From assembly GCF_022063185.1 (NCBI RefSeq), contig NZ_CP091914.1:183168-247167 (forward strand): a stretch of DNA of 64,000 nt. The letters are read 5' to 3'. Under the pieces are notes generated by a model. That model saw only the letters and a list, made by a program, of their open reading frames with translations. It had not been told where the DNA came from and did no database searches. Within the stretch, counting starts at the first letter, position 1. Each line of letters opens with the position of its first letter. The DNA comes from Nostoc sp. UHCC 0870. Its GTDB lineage: Bacteria > Cyanobacteriota > Cyanobacteriia > Cyanobacteriales > Nostocaceae. Positions 16,529-23,931 of this stretch are shown piece by piece. A program made the translations under genes and the position numbers.

Positions 16529-16550
16529 CCCGATGAGGTCAGTCATCGGG
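16529..16550 (+). promoter_or_regulatory. Hairpin in the leader of the 16598 gene
   Basis: CCCGATGA and TCATCGGG form an 8-bp perfect stem with a 6-base loop, 48 bases before the ATG at 16598. Farther up, ACCATTTAG (about 16469) and CTAAATGGT (about 16504) are an additional inverted pair that may be an operator. Confidence 0.45.
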
Positions 16551-16597
16551 ACTTCTCCCAACACAGAACATACCTGTAGTCAGGAGCAATCGCAATT

Positions 16598-16825
16598 ATG
16601 GCAGAAATCACAAGCTTAAATGACTTTTTCATTGAACATCCTATGTATCATCGTTCACTTGCCGAGCTAATGGGAGTCTCTACATCTATTGTTGATAAAT
16701 GGAGTAATGGTGATCGCCGGGTCAGTCAAAGAACGCTAAAAGAGTTAAATAGGCTGCATATATTTTTAAATACCAATCCACAGATTAGAGACAAATATGT
16801 AAAAGTTGCACAATGTGCAGTTTAA
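16598..16825 (+). CDS. Small helix-turn-helix DNA-binding protein, 75 aa
   Basis: SLAELMGVSTSIVDKWSNGD followed by RRVSQRTLKELNRLHIFL is a Cro/XRE-like HTH with recognition helix TSIVDKWSNG. It has an upstream leader hairpin and ends inside a striking nested palindrome (16806-16849). A plasmid regulator or copy-control protein is a reasonable guess. It heads the plus-strand run that leads toward the FtsK-like cluster. Confidence 0.7.
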   Translation: MAEITSLNDFFIEHPMYHRSLAELMGVSTSIVDKWSNGDRRVSQRTLKELNRLHIFLNTNPQIRDKYVKVAQCAV

Positions 16826-16849
16826 AAGTAATAACTGCACATTGTGCAA
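16806..16849. promoter_or_regulatory. Nested palindromes at the end of the HTH gene
   Basis: TTGCACAATGTGCAGTT (16806-16822) and AACTGCACATTGTGCAA (16833-16849) are perfect inverted repeats. Each arm is itself a near-palindrome around TGCACA/TGTGCA. It could be a pair of protein-binding sites for the upstream HTH protein, or a transcript hairpin. No T-tract follows, which argues against a simple terminator. Confidence 0.55.
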
Positions 16850-16860
16850 GTAAATTTATT

Positions 16861-16888
16861 GCCCACCGAGAGTGGGTATTTTATTATT
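16861..16888 (+). terminator. Probable terminator
   Basis: CCCAC, loop CGAGA, GTGGG, then ATTTTATTATTT. A short stem with a T-rich tail, downstream of the HTH gene. Confidence 0.55.
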
Positions 16889-16913
16889 TAATCAGTTCAA
16901 CAGTTCGACTCAA

Positions 16914-17237
16914 ATGGAGCAGTTAAGCATAAAAGAGTGCCGGAATCTATTGCGGATTCAGTCGAAAGACACGATAAATAAATATCTAAAAGCTTTGAAG
17001 TTATTTGGTAACAAATACCTGAACTGGGAACAGATTAGGCAAGTGTTAGAACTGCAAATTTATTTGGGGTTAAAACACGGAAGGAACAGCAAAGAAAAGT
17101 TCTGTCAAATGACTCGCCAGCAGATTGAAGAAACATTTAAAAGTTATGGAGTTGATATTGATGCCAGATTAGAGTCCCTACAAAAAATACATAGAGACTC
17201 AGTACACAAAAATCAGAATCACGTTTCAATTCTCTAA
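16914..17237 (+). CDS. Hypothetical protein, 107 aa, possible DNA-binding helix bundle
   Basis: The ATG at 16914 (MEQLSIKECRNLLRIQSKDT) is preferred to an upstream GTG that overlaps the terminator. The N-terminus resembles an excisionase/MerR-like helix pair (SIKECRNLLRIQSKDTINKY), and the rest is helical (TRQQIEETFKSYGVD). Not recognised further. Confidence 0.55.
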   Translation: MEQLSIKECRNLLRIQSKDTINKYLKALKLFGNKYLNWEQIRQVLELQIYLGLKHGRNSKEKFCQMTRQQIEETFKSYGVDIDARLESLQKIHRDSVHKNQNHVSIL

Positions 17238-17576
17238 AAAAATGCCCTGCCGAATTATTAGAAATTACAGCCTCATACATCTAGAGTGCAAGCATTAATC
17301 AGGTTTTTGCCCTTGATGACACACTACATTTATCCTGCTGAATTTACCATAAATCGCCTAAAAAAAAGATTGTCCAAATCATAGAGGCAAGTGTTACAGT
17401 AATAATACAAGTCTGAAACCGTTGTTAGAGATGGATTAAGCAAAATGTTAGGAAGCTGAATGTACCTGAAACGATTCTGAAACCCCCGAAAAAGGGTATG
17501 TTTTTTCTTGTGGAAGCAGTAAATGTAGTACAAACGGAATAAGTACAGATATCCAAATATACGGGAGTAACGCAAT
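17238..17576. other. Intergenic region, no gene seen
   Basis: About 340 bases. Long minus-strand frames exist here (17330-17776) but read as unlikely protein. No repeat or clear terminator was found. Confidence 0.45.
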
Positions 17577-17798
17577 GTGTACAGAAAAGAGAAAAGGACA
17601 AAAACATCTCTTGATGGAGAAGTTGAGATAATAGAGAAAGAAGAGAGAAGTTCGTCAGGATTGTTAGAATTTTGTGTAGCGATTCTAACGATTAGCGTCT
17701 CAATTCTGACAGTTACTTTAATTTTGCAGAGCTTTAACCATGCCAGTAGTAATAGAGGATTGGATCGGACAATCAATCAACTTGAGAAGAGAATGTGA
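17577..17798 (+). CDS. Possible small single-pass membrane protein, 73 aa (GTG start)
   Basis: A charged N-terminus (RKEKRTKTSLDGEVEIIEKE) followed by one hydrophobic segment (LEFCVAILTISVSILTVTLI) and a short polar tail that overlaps the next gene by 59 bases. GGGAG lies about 9 bases before. The only start is GTG; an ATG two bases upstream opens an 18-codon frame instead. The clean charge-then-membrane pattern makes it plausible. Confidence 0.4.
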   Translation: MYRKEKRTKTSLDGEVEIIEKEERSSSGLLEFCVAILTISVSILTVTLILQSFNHASSNRGLDRTINQLEKRM

Positions 17799-18555
17799 GA
17801 ACATTCGTGGAACAAGAATCAGCAATCGCACATGGTATGAATGGGAACGATTGTGTGGTGCTTGTTATGCTCAAGGAAAGAAGGTTTCATCCAGACAATA
17901 CACACAAGAACAGACAGAATTGCTGTTGTGTTTGGCATGGTTACGCAAGCATTATCCAAAAAGGAGAGTGACTTATAGAAGTTTGAGGGAATTTTCTAAA
18001 AGTAATGAATGGAGATACGATGAGGTATTATCCAAGTTCTGTGAACAAATCAATTCTGGTGAAACATTTGTAGCAGATGAAGTCAAGGAAGAACCCCAAA
18101 AAATCGCCTTGAGTGAGGTAAAGAAATGCTGCGATAGGATAATGAATCGAGAACTTTCTAGGAATTGTTGGGCGAGTTGGAAACAGTATTTGGGGATTCC
18201 AAAATATGAAAGGTTCGTAGATGAAGGAACTGCCTCACTGTTAACATACATGGCGTGTTGGCGACATGATCATCCCACAAAAAAATTCCCTTTGGTACGT
18301 CAATTAATAGTAATGATGACAAGTGCATCACGTCGGGCGATGACGATGGAAACAGCATCCAGTGCGAAGATGTGGCATCAATGGCGAATGAGAGGGTGTA
18401 AAGGTAAAGACTTACACAGGTATCTAGCCATGTGCGGTTACAAGGTGTCAATACGGACGTTGTATAAGTGGGGAGATTTCAGTCAACGAAGGCATTATTC
18501 AGTATCAGAGTTAGCTGAGTGGAAGGTAAAAGCAGCAAATAGGAGGTCTGCATGA
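17740..18555 (+). CDS. Hypothetical protein with repeated helical DNA-binding-like units, 271 aa
   Basis: Three similar units can be read. Unit 1 contains SNRTWYEWERLCG and ELLLCLAWLRKHYPKRRVTY. Unit 2 contains SRNCWASWKQYLG and ASLLTYMACWRHDHPTKKFP. Unit 3, shorter, contains SIRTLYKWGD and YSVSELAEWKVKAANRRSA. Each joins a W-rich turn to a helix that resembles excisionase or MerR-like DNA-binding motifs. The protein is basic and cysteine-containing and lacks membrane segments. It precedes the FtsK-like cluster by 170 bases. A sequence-specific DNA-binding role is inferred from the repeat pattern only. Confidence 0.6.
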   Translation: MPVVIEDWIGQSINLRRECENIRGTRISNRTWYEWERLCGACYAQGKKVSSRQYTQEQTELLLCLAWLRKHYPKRRVTYRSLREFSKSNEWRYDEVLSKFCEQINSGETFVADEVKEEPQKIALSEVKKCCDRIMNRELSRNCWASWKQYLGIPKYERFVDEGTASLLTYMACWRHDHPTKKFPLVRQLIVMMTSASRRAMTMETASSAKMWHQWRMRGCKGKDLHRYLAMCGYKVSIRTLYKWGDFSQRRHYSVSELAEWKVKAANRRSA

Positions 18556-18635
18556 TCAAAATTCTAGATGGGTTCAATAATGTTTTAGCTTTCACAATTA
18601 ATTTTGTGTTGTGCGGAGAATATTGCAATTTCAGT

Positions 18636-18715
18636 TAAGGAGTCAGGAATCAGAAGAGTTCAAGCCTGATTAATTCTGACTTCTGACTCCTGAGTTCTGA
18701 GTTCTAATCATTAAG
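18636..18715. repeat. Short tandem repeat / hairpin of the TCAGGAG family
   Basis: Copies of AGGAGTCAG and GACTCCTGAGTTCTGAG on both strands can fold into a stem. The same family recurs at 20878-20990 and 54968-55076. Such heptanucleotide arrays are typical of heterocystous cyanobacteria. Confidence 0.65.
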
Positions 18716-18723
18716 GAGAAGAT

Positions 18724-19248
18724 ATGGCAGCGCGTAAAGGTGAATTAACAGTACAGGGCGAAGAAACCACTTCAATACAGCCCCAATCCAAGAGTATGGT
18801 CAAGGGCAGGAAACAATCAATCGCACCTGTACCTACTACATTTGCACTGGTAATTGAGCAGTTAGAAAATGCTTTTGATGAAGACTTACGCCTAGCAATT
18901 TTTGAGCGATTAATCAGAGAGCAACAACAAATTGCCCAACAGGTGACAGAAGAAGAAAAGCTGACCTTCGCTGTAGAAATCGCTAGATTGGAAGCAATTG
19001 AACAGGCCAGAGAAAAGGGGAAACAATCAGCCAGAGCAGAGATAGCACAAAGAAAAAGAGAGAAATTAGCAGTCGTCCAAAAACAATTTATCGAAGTAGA
19101 CCTCGAAAAACTAATTGATAGTTGTGACCATTTACCTTATGAAACAATGAAACAAACAATTGATGGATTTGCATCTCGTTTAGGTGTGAAATTGGAGTGG
19201 AGAGAATTAGAAGATGGACAATTCGAGTGCAACGCCAGTGTCGCCTGA
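18724..19248 (+). CDS. Hypothetical helical protein, 174 aa (FtsK-cluster gene 1)
   Basis: Disordered basic start (SMVKGRKQSIAPVPTT), a long charged helix rich in Gln/Glu (LIREQQQIAQQVTEEEKLTF, EQAREKGKQSARAEIAQRKR) and a compact end (YETMKQTIDGFASRLGVKLE). AAGGAGAAG gives a strong ribosome binding site. It overlaps the next gene by 35 bases. First gene of a six-gene co-directional set ending in the FtsK-like ATPase. Not recognised. Confidence 0.65.
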   Translation: MAARKGELTVQGEETTSIQPQSKSMVKGRKQSIAPVPTTFALVIEQLENAFDEDLRLAIFERLIREQQQIAQQVTEEEKLTFAVEIARLEAIEQAREKGKQSARAEIAQRKREKLAVVQKQFIEVDLEKLIDSCDHLPYETMKQTIDGFASRLGVKLEWRELEDGQFECNASVA

Positions 19249-19771
19249 AGAAGCAGCTTCTGGCTACCTACAGGATGAAATTCAGGATTTCATTGGTTCT
19301 GTAAATCAAGGTAAAGGATTTAATGTCGTAACTGAAATCATCAGTGAGGAGGTACAACGCCAACTCGAATCACATTTACTGAATTTCCAAAAAGCGATCG
19401 CCCAGTCAAACTTAGCAGCAATTGAAGTGATGTCGCAGGAATTGCAGAGAATCAAAGAGGAATCTGCAACGTTAAGCGGGGTGATGGAGAGATTAGCGAC
19501 AGCCGTTGCTCCAGATTTACCTGCAACAGAGGATGAAGTAGTTTCATTTCAGCAAGCGATTAATAACCTGGAGCAATATGGGGCAATTATTCCCTCGAAA
19601 GCAGATATTGTAGCGGCTCAATTCCGACTCAAAAACCAACGGGCTTGGTCATTGGTATGGCAAGCTTTAGCCAAACTGTTGATCAAGAAAGTGGAGAAAG
19701 TATTTACCAGCAAAGGAAAGAAGCCTGATCCATTAGAAGAAAAATTCAAACAACTGGAGGAAGAAATTTGA
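19214..19771 (+). CDS. Hypothetical coiled-coil protein, 185 aa (FtsK-cluster gene 2)
   Basis: Helical throughout (VQRQLESHLLNFQKAIAQSN, MSQELQRIKEESATLSGVME, NNLEQYGAIIPSKADIVAAQ), with a lysine-rich C-terminal part (LIKKVEKVFTSKGKKPDPLE). No membrane segment. It starts inside the preceding gene and its end overlaps the TTG start of the following one, so the three are translationally linked. Function unknown. Confidence 0.65.
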   Translation: MDNSSATPVSPEEAASGYLQDEIQDFIGSVNQGKGFNVVTEIISEEVQRQLESHLLNFQKAIAQSNLAAIEVMSQELQRIKEESATLSGVMERLATAVAPDLPATEDEVVSFQQAINNLEQYGAIIPSKADIVAAQFRLKNQRAWSLVWQALAKLLIKKVEKVFTSKGKKPDPLEEKFKQLEEEI

Positions 19772-20205
19772 AAACAGCGTATTTTCACAGAGCGTACTGG
19801 TGCTATGAGAATAATTTAGGAATTGCCAAAATACATCATGAACCACTGGGGATTTTGGCAATCTTGTTTGAGAATGGCATTCCTATAATCAATGTGAATT
19901 TTTTAAAGAAAGATGAGTTTTCGTATTACTGGCAGAAGTACAAAAAACGAGGAATTACTTTACATCTAGGAATGAAAGTGGGAATTGATACTGAATTAAC
20001 TAGGGTGATTGAGAAAGAGAATCTTTTCAAATTCCCTGAGATTAATTTAGAAATTAAAGTCGGAGATAATTCTCTAGCATTACCTCAGCAATTACACCAA
20101 AAAAGCCAGCGACATTTTCGGGCTATAGATGGAGAATGGCAGCAATTTGAAGATGACGTATTTGTAGAATATAAACCCTGTGATTCATTAATAGACGTGA
20201 GGTAG
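19768..20205 (+). CDS. Hypothetical protein, 145 aa, TTG start (FtsK-cluster gene 3)
   Basis: The TTG at 19768 has GGAGGAAG just upstream, and the TTGA overlap couples it to the gene before. That makes a TTG start credible. A beta-rich soluble protein (WCYENNLGIAKIHHEPLGIL, FENGIPIINVNFLKKDEFS, INLEIKVGDNSLALPQQL). Not recognised; no motif. Confidence 0.6.
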   Translation: MKTAYFHRAYWCYENNLGIAKIHHEPLGILAILFENGIPIINVNFLKKDEFSYYWQKYKKRGITLHLGMKVGIDTELTRVIEKENLFKFPEINLEIKVGDNSLALPQQLHQKSQRHFRAIDGEWQQFEDDVFVEYKPCDSLIDVR

Positions 20206-20207
20206 TT

Positions 20208-20876
20208 ATGGTCAGAGGATCTAAGCCAGAAACGCCCAAAGATGGAGCAATGAACCTCTCTGATTTAGGTGGAGATGTCAGTAAAGCAATAGTCTTTCCA
20301 GATTCCCACTTTGGTCTAGAATCAGCAGTTTGGGAAAATGCCCAACGCATTGCTGATATGTTACCTGTGGATGTGAAAGTATTTGGTGATTTGACAGAAG
20401 AAGATATCGCTGATGCCCTAGACAAAGCCAAAGGTGCAGAATTTCAATCCAAAAACTGGACGGAATACTCCACAGCTACTAGTCGCTACCTCAAAGCTCT
20501 GTACAAAGTCAGAGAGAAGCAAGCCGAAGTCAGTGAAAATGTAGCTGAGGCTAGAGTGGCTCATGCGGAGTTGGAGAAAAACTTAGGGACTTCATTGGCT
20601 AATTTGGAGTCGAAATTCCGGCAAATTGTCGGTGGTTCACGTTCAGCGATTGCAGGAGTGCAAGATGACTTGACTATTAGTTTGGGTAAAATTGCTGATC
20701 AGTATTCTGAGTCCAAGGCTAAGAAACAGGAAAAACTGACGACTGAAAAAGCTCAAAAAGAACCAACTCCTTACGAAGAACAAACTTCTAATTTGGTGAC
20801 TAGATTCCAAGAACTCAGGAATGCTCGATATTCAGGTACACCTGGGATTACGCAAAGGGTTAAAAATGTTGGTTGA
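20208..20876 (+). CDS. Hypothetical coiled-coil protein, 222 aa (FtsK-cluster gene 4)
   Basis: A short globular start (SKAIVFPDSHFGLESAVWEN) leads into long helices: SRYLKALYKVREKQAEVSEN, VAEARVAHAELEKNLGTSLA, and a basic C-terminal part with KAKKQEKLTTEKAQKEPTPY. The coiled coil suggests self-assembly or a scaffolding role next to the membrane ATPase. It starts two bases after the previous stop. Family not recognised. Confidence 0.65.
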   Translation: MVRGSKPETPKDGAMNLSDLGGDVSKAIVFPDSHFGLESAVWENAQRIADMLPVDVKVFGDLTEEDIADALDKAKGAEFQSKNWTEYSTATSRYLKALYKVREKQAEVSENVAEARVAHAELEKNLGTSLANLESKFRQIVGGSRSAIAGVQDDLTISLGKIADQYSESKAKKQEKLTTEKAQKEPTPYEEQTSNLVTRFQELRNARYSGTPGITQRVKNVG

Positions 20877-20877
20877 A

Positions 20878-20990
20878 ATAGAACTCAGAATTCAGAATTC
20901 AGAATTCAGCTTGTGGTAATCCAGAAGCTACGAGCAGTGCAAGAAATAAGATTTCCTACTCCTGAGTTCTGACTCCTGACTCCTGAATTC
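20878..20990. repeat. Tandem heptamer repeats, TCAGAAT/CTGACTC type
   Basis: TCAGAATTCAGAATTCAGAATTC near 20883-20908 (read as TCAGAAT repeats) and CTGACTCCTGACTCCTG near 20966-20983 form opposite arms about 80 bases apart. Confidence 0.65.
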
Positions 20991-21009
20991 TTGATTGTTA
21001 AAGGAAAAA

Positions 21010-21225
21010 ATGTCAGAAATTTGTAGATTATTGATTTGGATATGCGGGTTTGTAATAGCCAGTGCGATCGCGCAATTGATCAGTTTACTACCGTGGTCAG
21101 CACTCGTGATTGCAGTAGCTACAACTATCACTTACTCACAGGGTAAGAGTAGAAACTCAATGCTATTGCAGGTAATTGCGGTAGGTTTAGCGTTTGGGTG
21201 GGGTAAATGTTATTTTCTTGGTTAA
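21010..21225 (+). CDS. Small membrane protein, 71 aa (FtsK-cluster gene 5)
   Basis: ATG 21010 with AAAGGAAAA upstream is preferred to an earlier TTG. Two or three hydrophobic stretches (LIWICGFVIASAIAQLISLL, WSALVIAVATTITYS, LQVIAVGLAFGWGKCYFLG). It overlaps the FtsK-like gene by 19 bases. A membrane anchor or partner of that ATPase is likely from position. Confidence 0.65.
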   Translation: MSEICRLLIWICGFVIASAIAQLISLLPWSALVIAVATTITYSQGKSRNSMLLQVIAVGLAFGWGKCYFLG

Positions 21226-22784
21226 AAATTAGTGCTACGGGACTGACTGCATTGGGATTATGTTTAACAGTTAATCCCAAAGATATGAAATTATTTGTGT
21301 CTGGTAACATCACAGCGATCGCACTCTCCTGTTATGCAGGTGTGGAGTTACGAAGGCTAGAGAAAATTTACCAGGATAAAGAACGACAAGAAGATATGTT
21401 GGCGGCTATGAAGGACACGCAAGCGGAGGAGCAATTACAGTTCCTTTCCTCTGCCGCCGAACGTAAGCGTCAGTTTGAAGAAGCGGACAAAGAAACTGAA
21501 CGGCAATTGAAACTACTACAACAGACAGCACCTTTGTTTAGTGAAGTGTTGTCAGTTACGGGACAAAATGGGGCAGTCAACCGCATGGCCTTGGGGATGC
21601 TGCAAAATGGTGTCCCTCTAGGTAATGTCCTGCTGGCTACTTCAGAAGCAGAAATGCAATTGGAGCAAGCAAAACTACAAGCCCAAATTCACCAACGTCA
21701 GTTGGAATTACAAGCCCAACAAACACACAAAAGTGCGAATACTGAGGTGGTGACGGTGGCTACTTCCAGTGTTACACCTGTATCAACTGCATCATCTCCA
21801 TTGCCTAAGATTGAAGGTTTAAAGAAGGCTGCAAAAGTTGTTGGACTCGAAACTGAGTGCCTTCGTGTTGACAAAGCACCCAGCTACGAGAGATTGGTAT
21901 TCTCGGTAAGAACTGAAGATTTCAACATCCTGCCCAAATTCAAAGCTGCGTCTAAATTAGCTTTGGGTATCAGTGAGAAGGAAGATTTACCCTTCTATAT
22001 ATATGCACCGGAACAGATTGCAGTCGAACTGGCTTTAAAACCAGAAGAACGAACTTACTACGATTTCCCCCAACGGCAATGGCATCAAGGAGAAAGGCTG
22101 ATTGTCCTGGGTCAATCCCTGGATGGAGAGGTAGTAATTGATTTAGCCAGTGAGGACACCCCACAGTTATTAGTGGTTGGTACTACTGGCTCTGGGAAGT
22201 CTAACTTCTTTCGCGCTGCTGGCTACTGTCTGCTGATGCAAGGGGCGCGAGTTGATGTTTGCGGCGGTAAAGTTTCGGACTACGAAGATTTCGCTGATCG
22301 TTTCCCAAGCATCACGATGAATGACATGGGTAAAACTTTTGAGTTCGTTGGCGAATATTTTCAGGAGTGCGTGAGTAGAAACTCCATGACCAAAGCTGAA
22401 TTAGCACAAGAACCAGCATGGGTATTATTCATTGATGAGTACAAAGGTACTGTCCCCCTTGATGATCATCAACGCCGAACCTACGATCAGCAGTTATGTG
22501 AGGTTGGTCGTCGGGGTAGAGGACTCAAGATCCATGTTGTTGTGGGGTTACAACGTGCAGCCAAGAGAGGAAAAGAAGACCCCCAAGGTTTACCCCCAGA
22601 TTTACGAGACAACTTACCTTGTCGAATTGCGTTCCGTTGTGTTGATGCTACCAGTGGGCGAATGATTCTTATGCGTCGGGGCGAAGCTGTGACATCTCTG
22701 CAAGGTCGTGGCGATGGGATTGTCCAGTCTGGGTTGTTGGACAGAAGATTTCAGGCTTATAGGTTTGAAGAAATTCCAGCTTAA
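21207..22784 (+). CDS. Membrane-anchored FtsK/HerA-like DNA-pump ATPase, 525 aa
   Basis: Two N-terminal hydrophobic segments (residues about 3-20 and 28-45) are followed by a coiled coil (about 50-180), a linker and a RecA-like motor. Walker A is GTTGSGKS at about 325-332. Walker B is WVLFIDEYKG at about 404-413, and VVVGLQRAAKRG is the sensor-like strand. The fold matches FtsK/SpoIIIE/HerA-type translocases, including TcpA/TraB-type conjugation motors. It is distinct from the VirD4-like protein at 55079-56839. It closes a cluster of coiled-coil and membrane genes. Likely role: moving plasmid DNA across or along the membrane; the specific process is unknown. Confidence 0.8.
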   Translation: MLFSWLKISATGLTALGLCLTVNPKDMKLFVSGNITAIALSCYAGVELRRLEKIYQDKERQEDMLAAMKDTQAEEQLQFLSSAAERKRQFEEADKETERQLKLLQQTAPLFSEVLSVTGQNGAVNRMALGMLQNGVPLGNVLLATSEAEMQLEQAKLQAQIHQRQLELQAQQTHKSANTEVVTVATSSVTPVSTASSPLPKIEGLKKAAKVVGLETECLRVDKAPSYERLVFSVRTEDFNILPKFKAASKLALGISEKEDLPFYIYAPEQIAVELALKPEERTYYDFPQRQWHQGERLIVLGQSLDGEVVIDLASEDTPQLLVVGTTGSGKSNFFRAAGYCLLMQGARVDVCGGKVSDYEDFADRFPSITMNDMGKTFEFVGEYFQECVSRNSMTKAELAQEPAWVLFIDEYKGTVPLDDHQRRTYDQQLCEVGRRGRGLKIHVVVGLQRAAKRGKEDPQGLPPDLRDNLPCRIAFRCVDATSGRMILMRRGEAVTSLQGRGDGIVQSGLLDRRFQAYRFEEIPA

Positions 22785-22806
22785 TTTTTGAAGGAGAAAC
22801 CAAATT

Positions 22807-23622
22807 ATGTCGAATTTAGCAGTTTTTGTGTTTGAGTCTCAAGAAGTCCGGTTTGTTGGTACAGCAGAGAAACCTGAGTGGGTAGCGGCTGATGTCTGTG
22901 CAATCCTAGACATTGATACTTCTGTTGCCGTCAATGGACAAATTAGAAAAGCGAAGGATGGCAGTACATATAGAGATGGGGGGCTTGATGAAGATGAAAA
23001 GGGTAGTCTCAATGTGAGTACCCCTGGCGGGGAGCAAGAAATGCTTACTGTGACTGAACCTGGACTGTACCGCCTCATCTTCAAATCCCGTAAACCAGTT
23101 GCCAAGAGATTTCAGCGATGGGTTTTTCATGAAGTCCTGCCATCGCTTCGTCGTACTGGCAAGTACGAAATACCCCATACTCCACAACAGAATCACAAAC
23201 CCACCCTGGAGGAACTTCTCAATTTTGGACAAAAGGTTCTGGCTGGTACAAGGCTGAGTGCGGAACTACAAACCATCACTGTTGTCCGAGGTGTACAAGC
23301 CCTGTATCCAGAAATTGCGCCGATGGCCAAGGAACTGGTTGGAGCAATTCAGGAAATCGAAGCGACACCCGACCGACATTTATCACCAACTGCAATTGGC
23401 GAATTATATGCCCAAAGAAATGGTCTATCCAAGCCTATCAAACCCCATGTAGTGAATCAGGTTTTAGAAGCAGCAGGCTTGCAATATAAGGAAGTCGAAG
23501 TTAAGACCAATTCTCACGGTAAACAAAGCCACAAAAATATTTGGCATCTCACTGAAGCTGGCAAACGCTGGGGAACTGTTACGAGAGACAAAGCCAAAGT
23601 ATTATCAAATACATTGCCTTAA
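22807..23622 (+). CDS. BRO-N domain phage-type antirepressor, 271 aa
   Basis: The N-terminal about 110 residues form a BRO-N domain: VFVFESQEVRFVGTAEKPEW, VAADVCAILDIDTSV, TVTEPGLYRLIFKSRKPVAK and RFQRWVFHEVLPSLRRTGKY are all signature blocks. The C-terminal half is a KilA/antirepressor-like domain (LSPTAIGELYAQRNGLSKPI, NIWHLTEAGKRWG). AAGGAGAAA precedes the ATG. Such proteins bind DNA and modulate repressors in phages and mobile elements. Probably cotranscribed with the FtsK-like gene (22-base gap). Confidence 0.85.
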   Translation: MSNLAVFVFESQEVRFVGTAEKPEWVAADVCAILDIDTSVAVNGQIRKAKDGSTYRDGGLDEDEKGSLNVSTPGGEQEMLTVTEPGLYRLIFKSRKPVAKRFQRWVFHEVLPSLRRTGKYEIPHTPQQNHKPTLEELLNFGQKVLAGTRLSAELQTITVVRGVQALYPEIAPMAKELVGAIQEIEATPDRHLSPTAIGELYAQRNGLSKPIKPHVVNQVLEAAGLQYKEVEVKTNSHGKQSHKNIWHLTEAGKRWGTVTRDKAKVLSNTLP

Positions 23623-23846
23623 CTAATCCTGAAGCAGCAAGAACATTGGGTGAAAAACTCTTGCAGAAAGCTGCTGAGTTAAGCCAATTTCCCTTAAAAG
23701 GTCAAAAAGTACCTGAATTTGATGATAGTAACATCCGTCAGATTATTCTTAAGCCTTATCGTATCGTTTACCGAGTTGAAGAAGATAAAAAACAAATTAG
23801 TATTGCTCGATTTTGGCATTCAGCACAAGAGAGCTTAGAACTCTAA
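23601..23846 (+). pseudogene. ParE/RelE-family toxin fragment lacking its N-terminus
   Basis: In a frame overlapping the end of the BRO gene, the sequence reads IIKYIALTNPEAARTLGEKL, then FDDSNIRQIILKPYRIVYRV and ISIARFWHSAQESL. This is the ParE/RelE toxin fold minus its first helix. No start codon is suitable (only a TTG at 23646, which would remove more) and no antitoxin gene is adjacent. A broken toxin gene is most likely. It ends before a strong terminator. Confidence 0.7.
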
Positions 23847-23870
23847 TTTTTCTTAAGCACTATAAACTAA

Positions 23871-23910
23871 AAGAAGCTTTCAATGGTTATGTGAAAGCTT
23901 CTTTTTTTTT
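23871..23910 (+). terminator. Rho-independent terminator
   Basis: AAGAAGCTTTCA and TGAAAGCTTCTT form a 12-bp perfect stem, 9-base loop, followed by a run of T. Confidence 0.85.
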
Positions 23911-23931
23911 AACTATCTAATAGCTGAAACT

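Noticed and set aside
17330..17776. A 148-codon minus-strand open frame
   Set aside because: It has an odd composition and no plausible ribosome binding site, and it lies antisense to better plus-strand candidates at 17577 and 17740.
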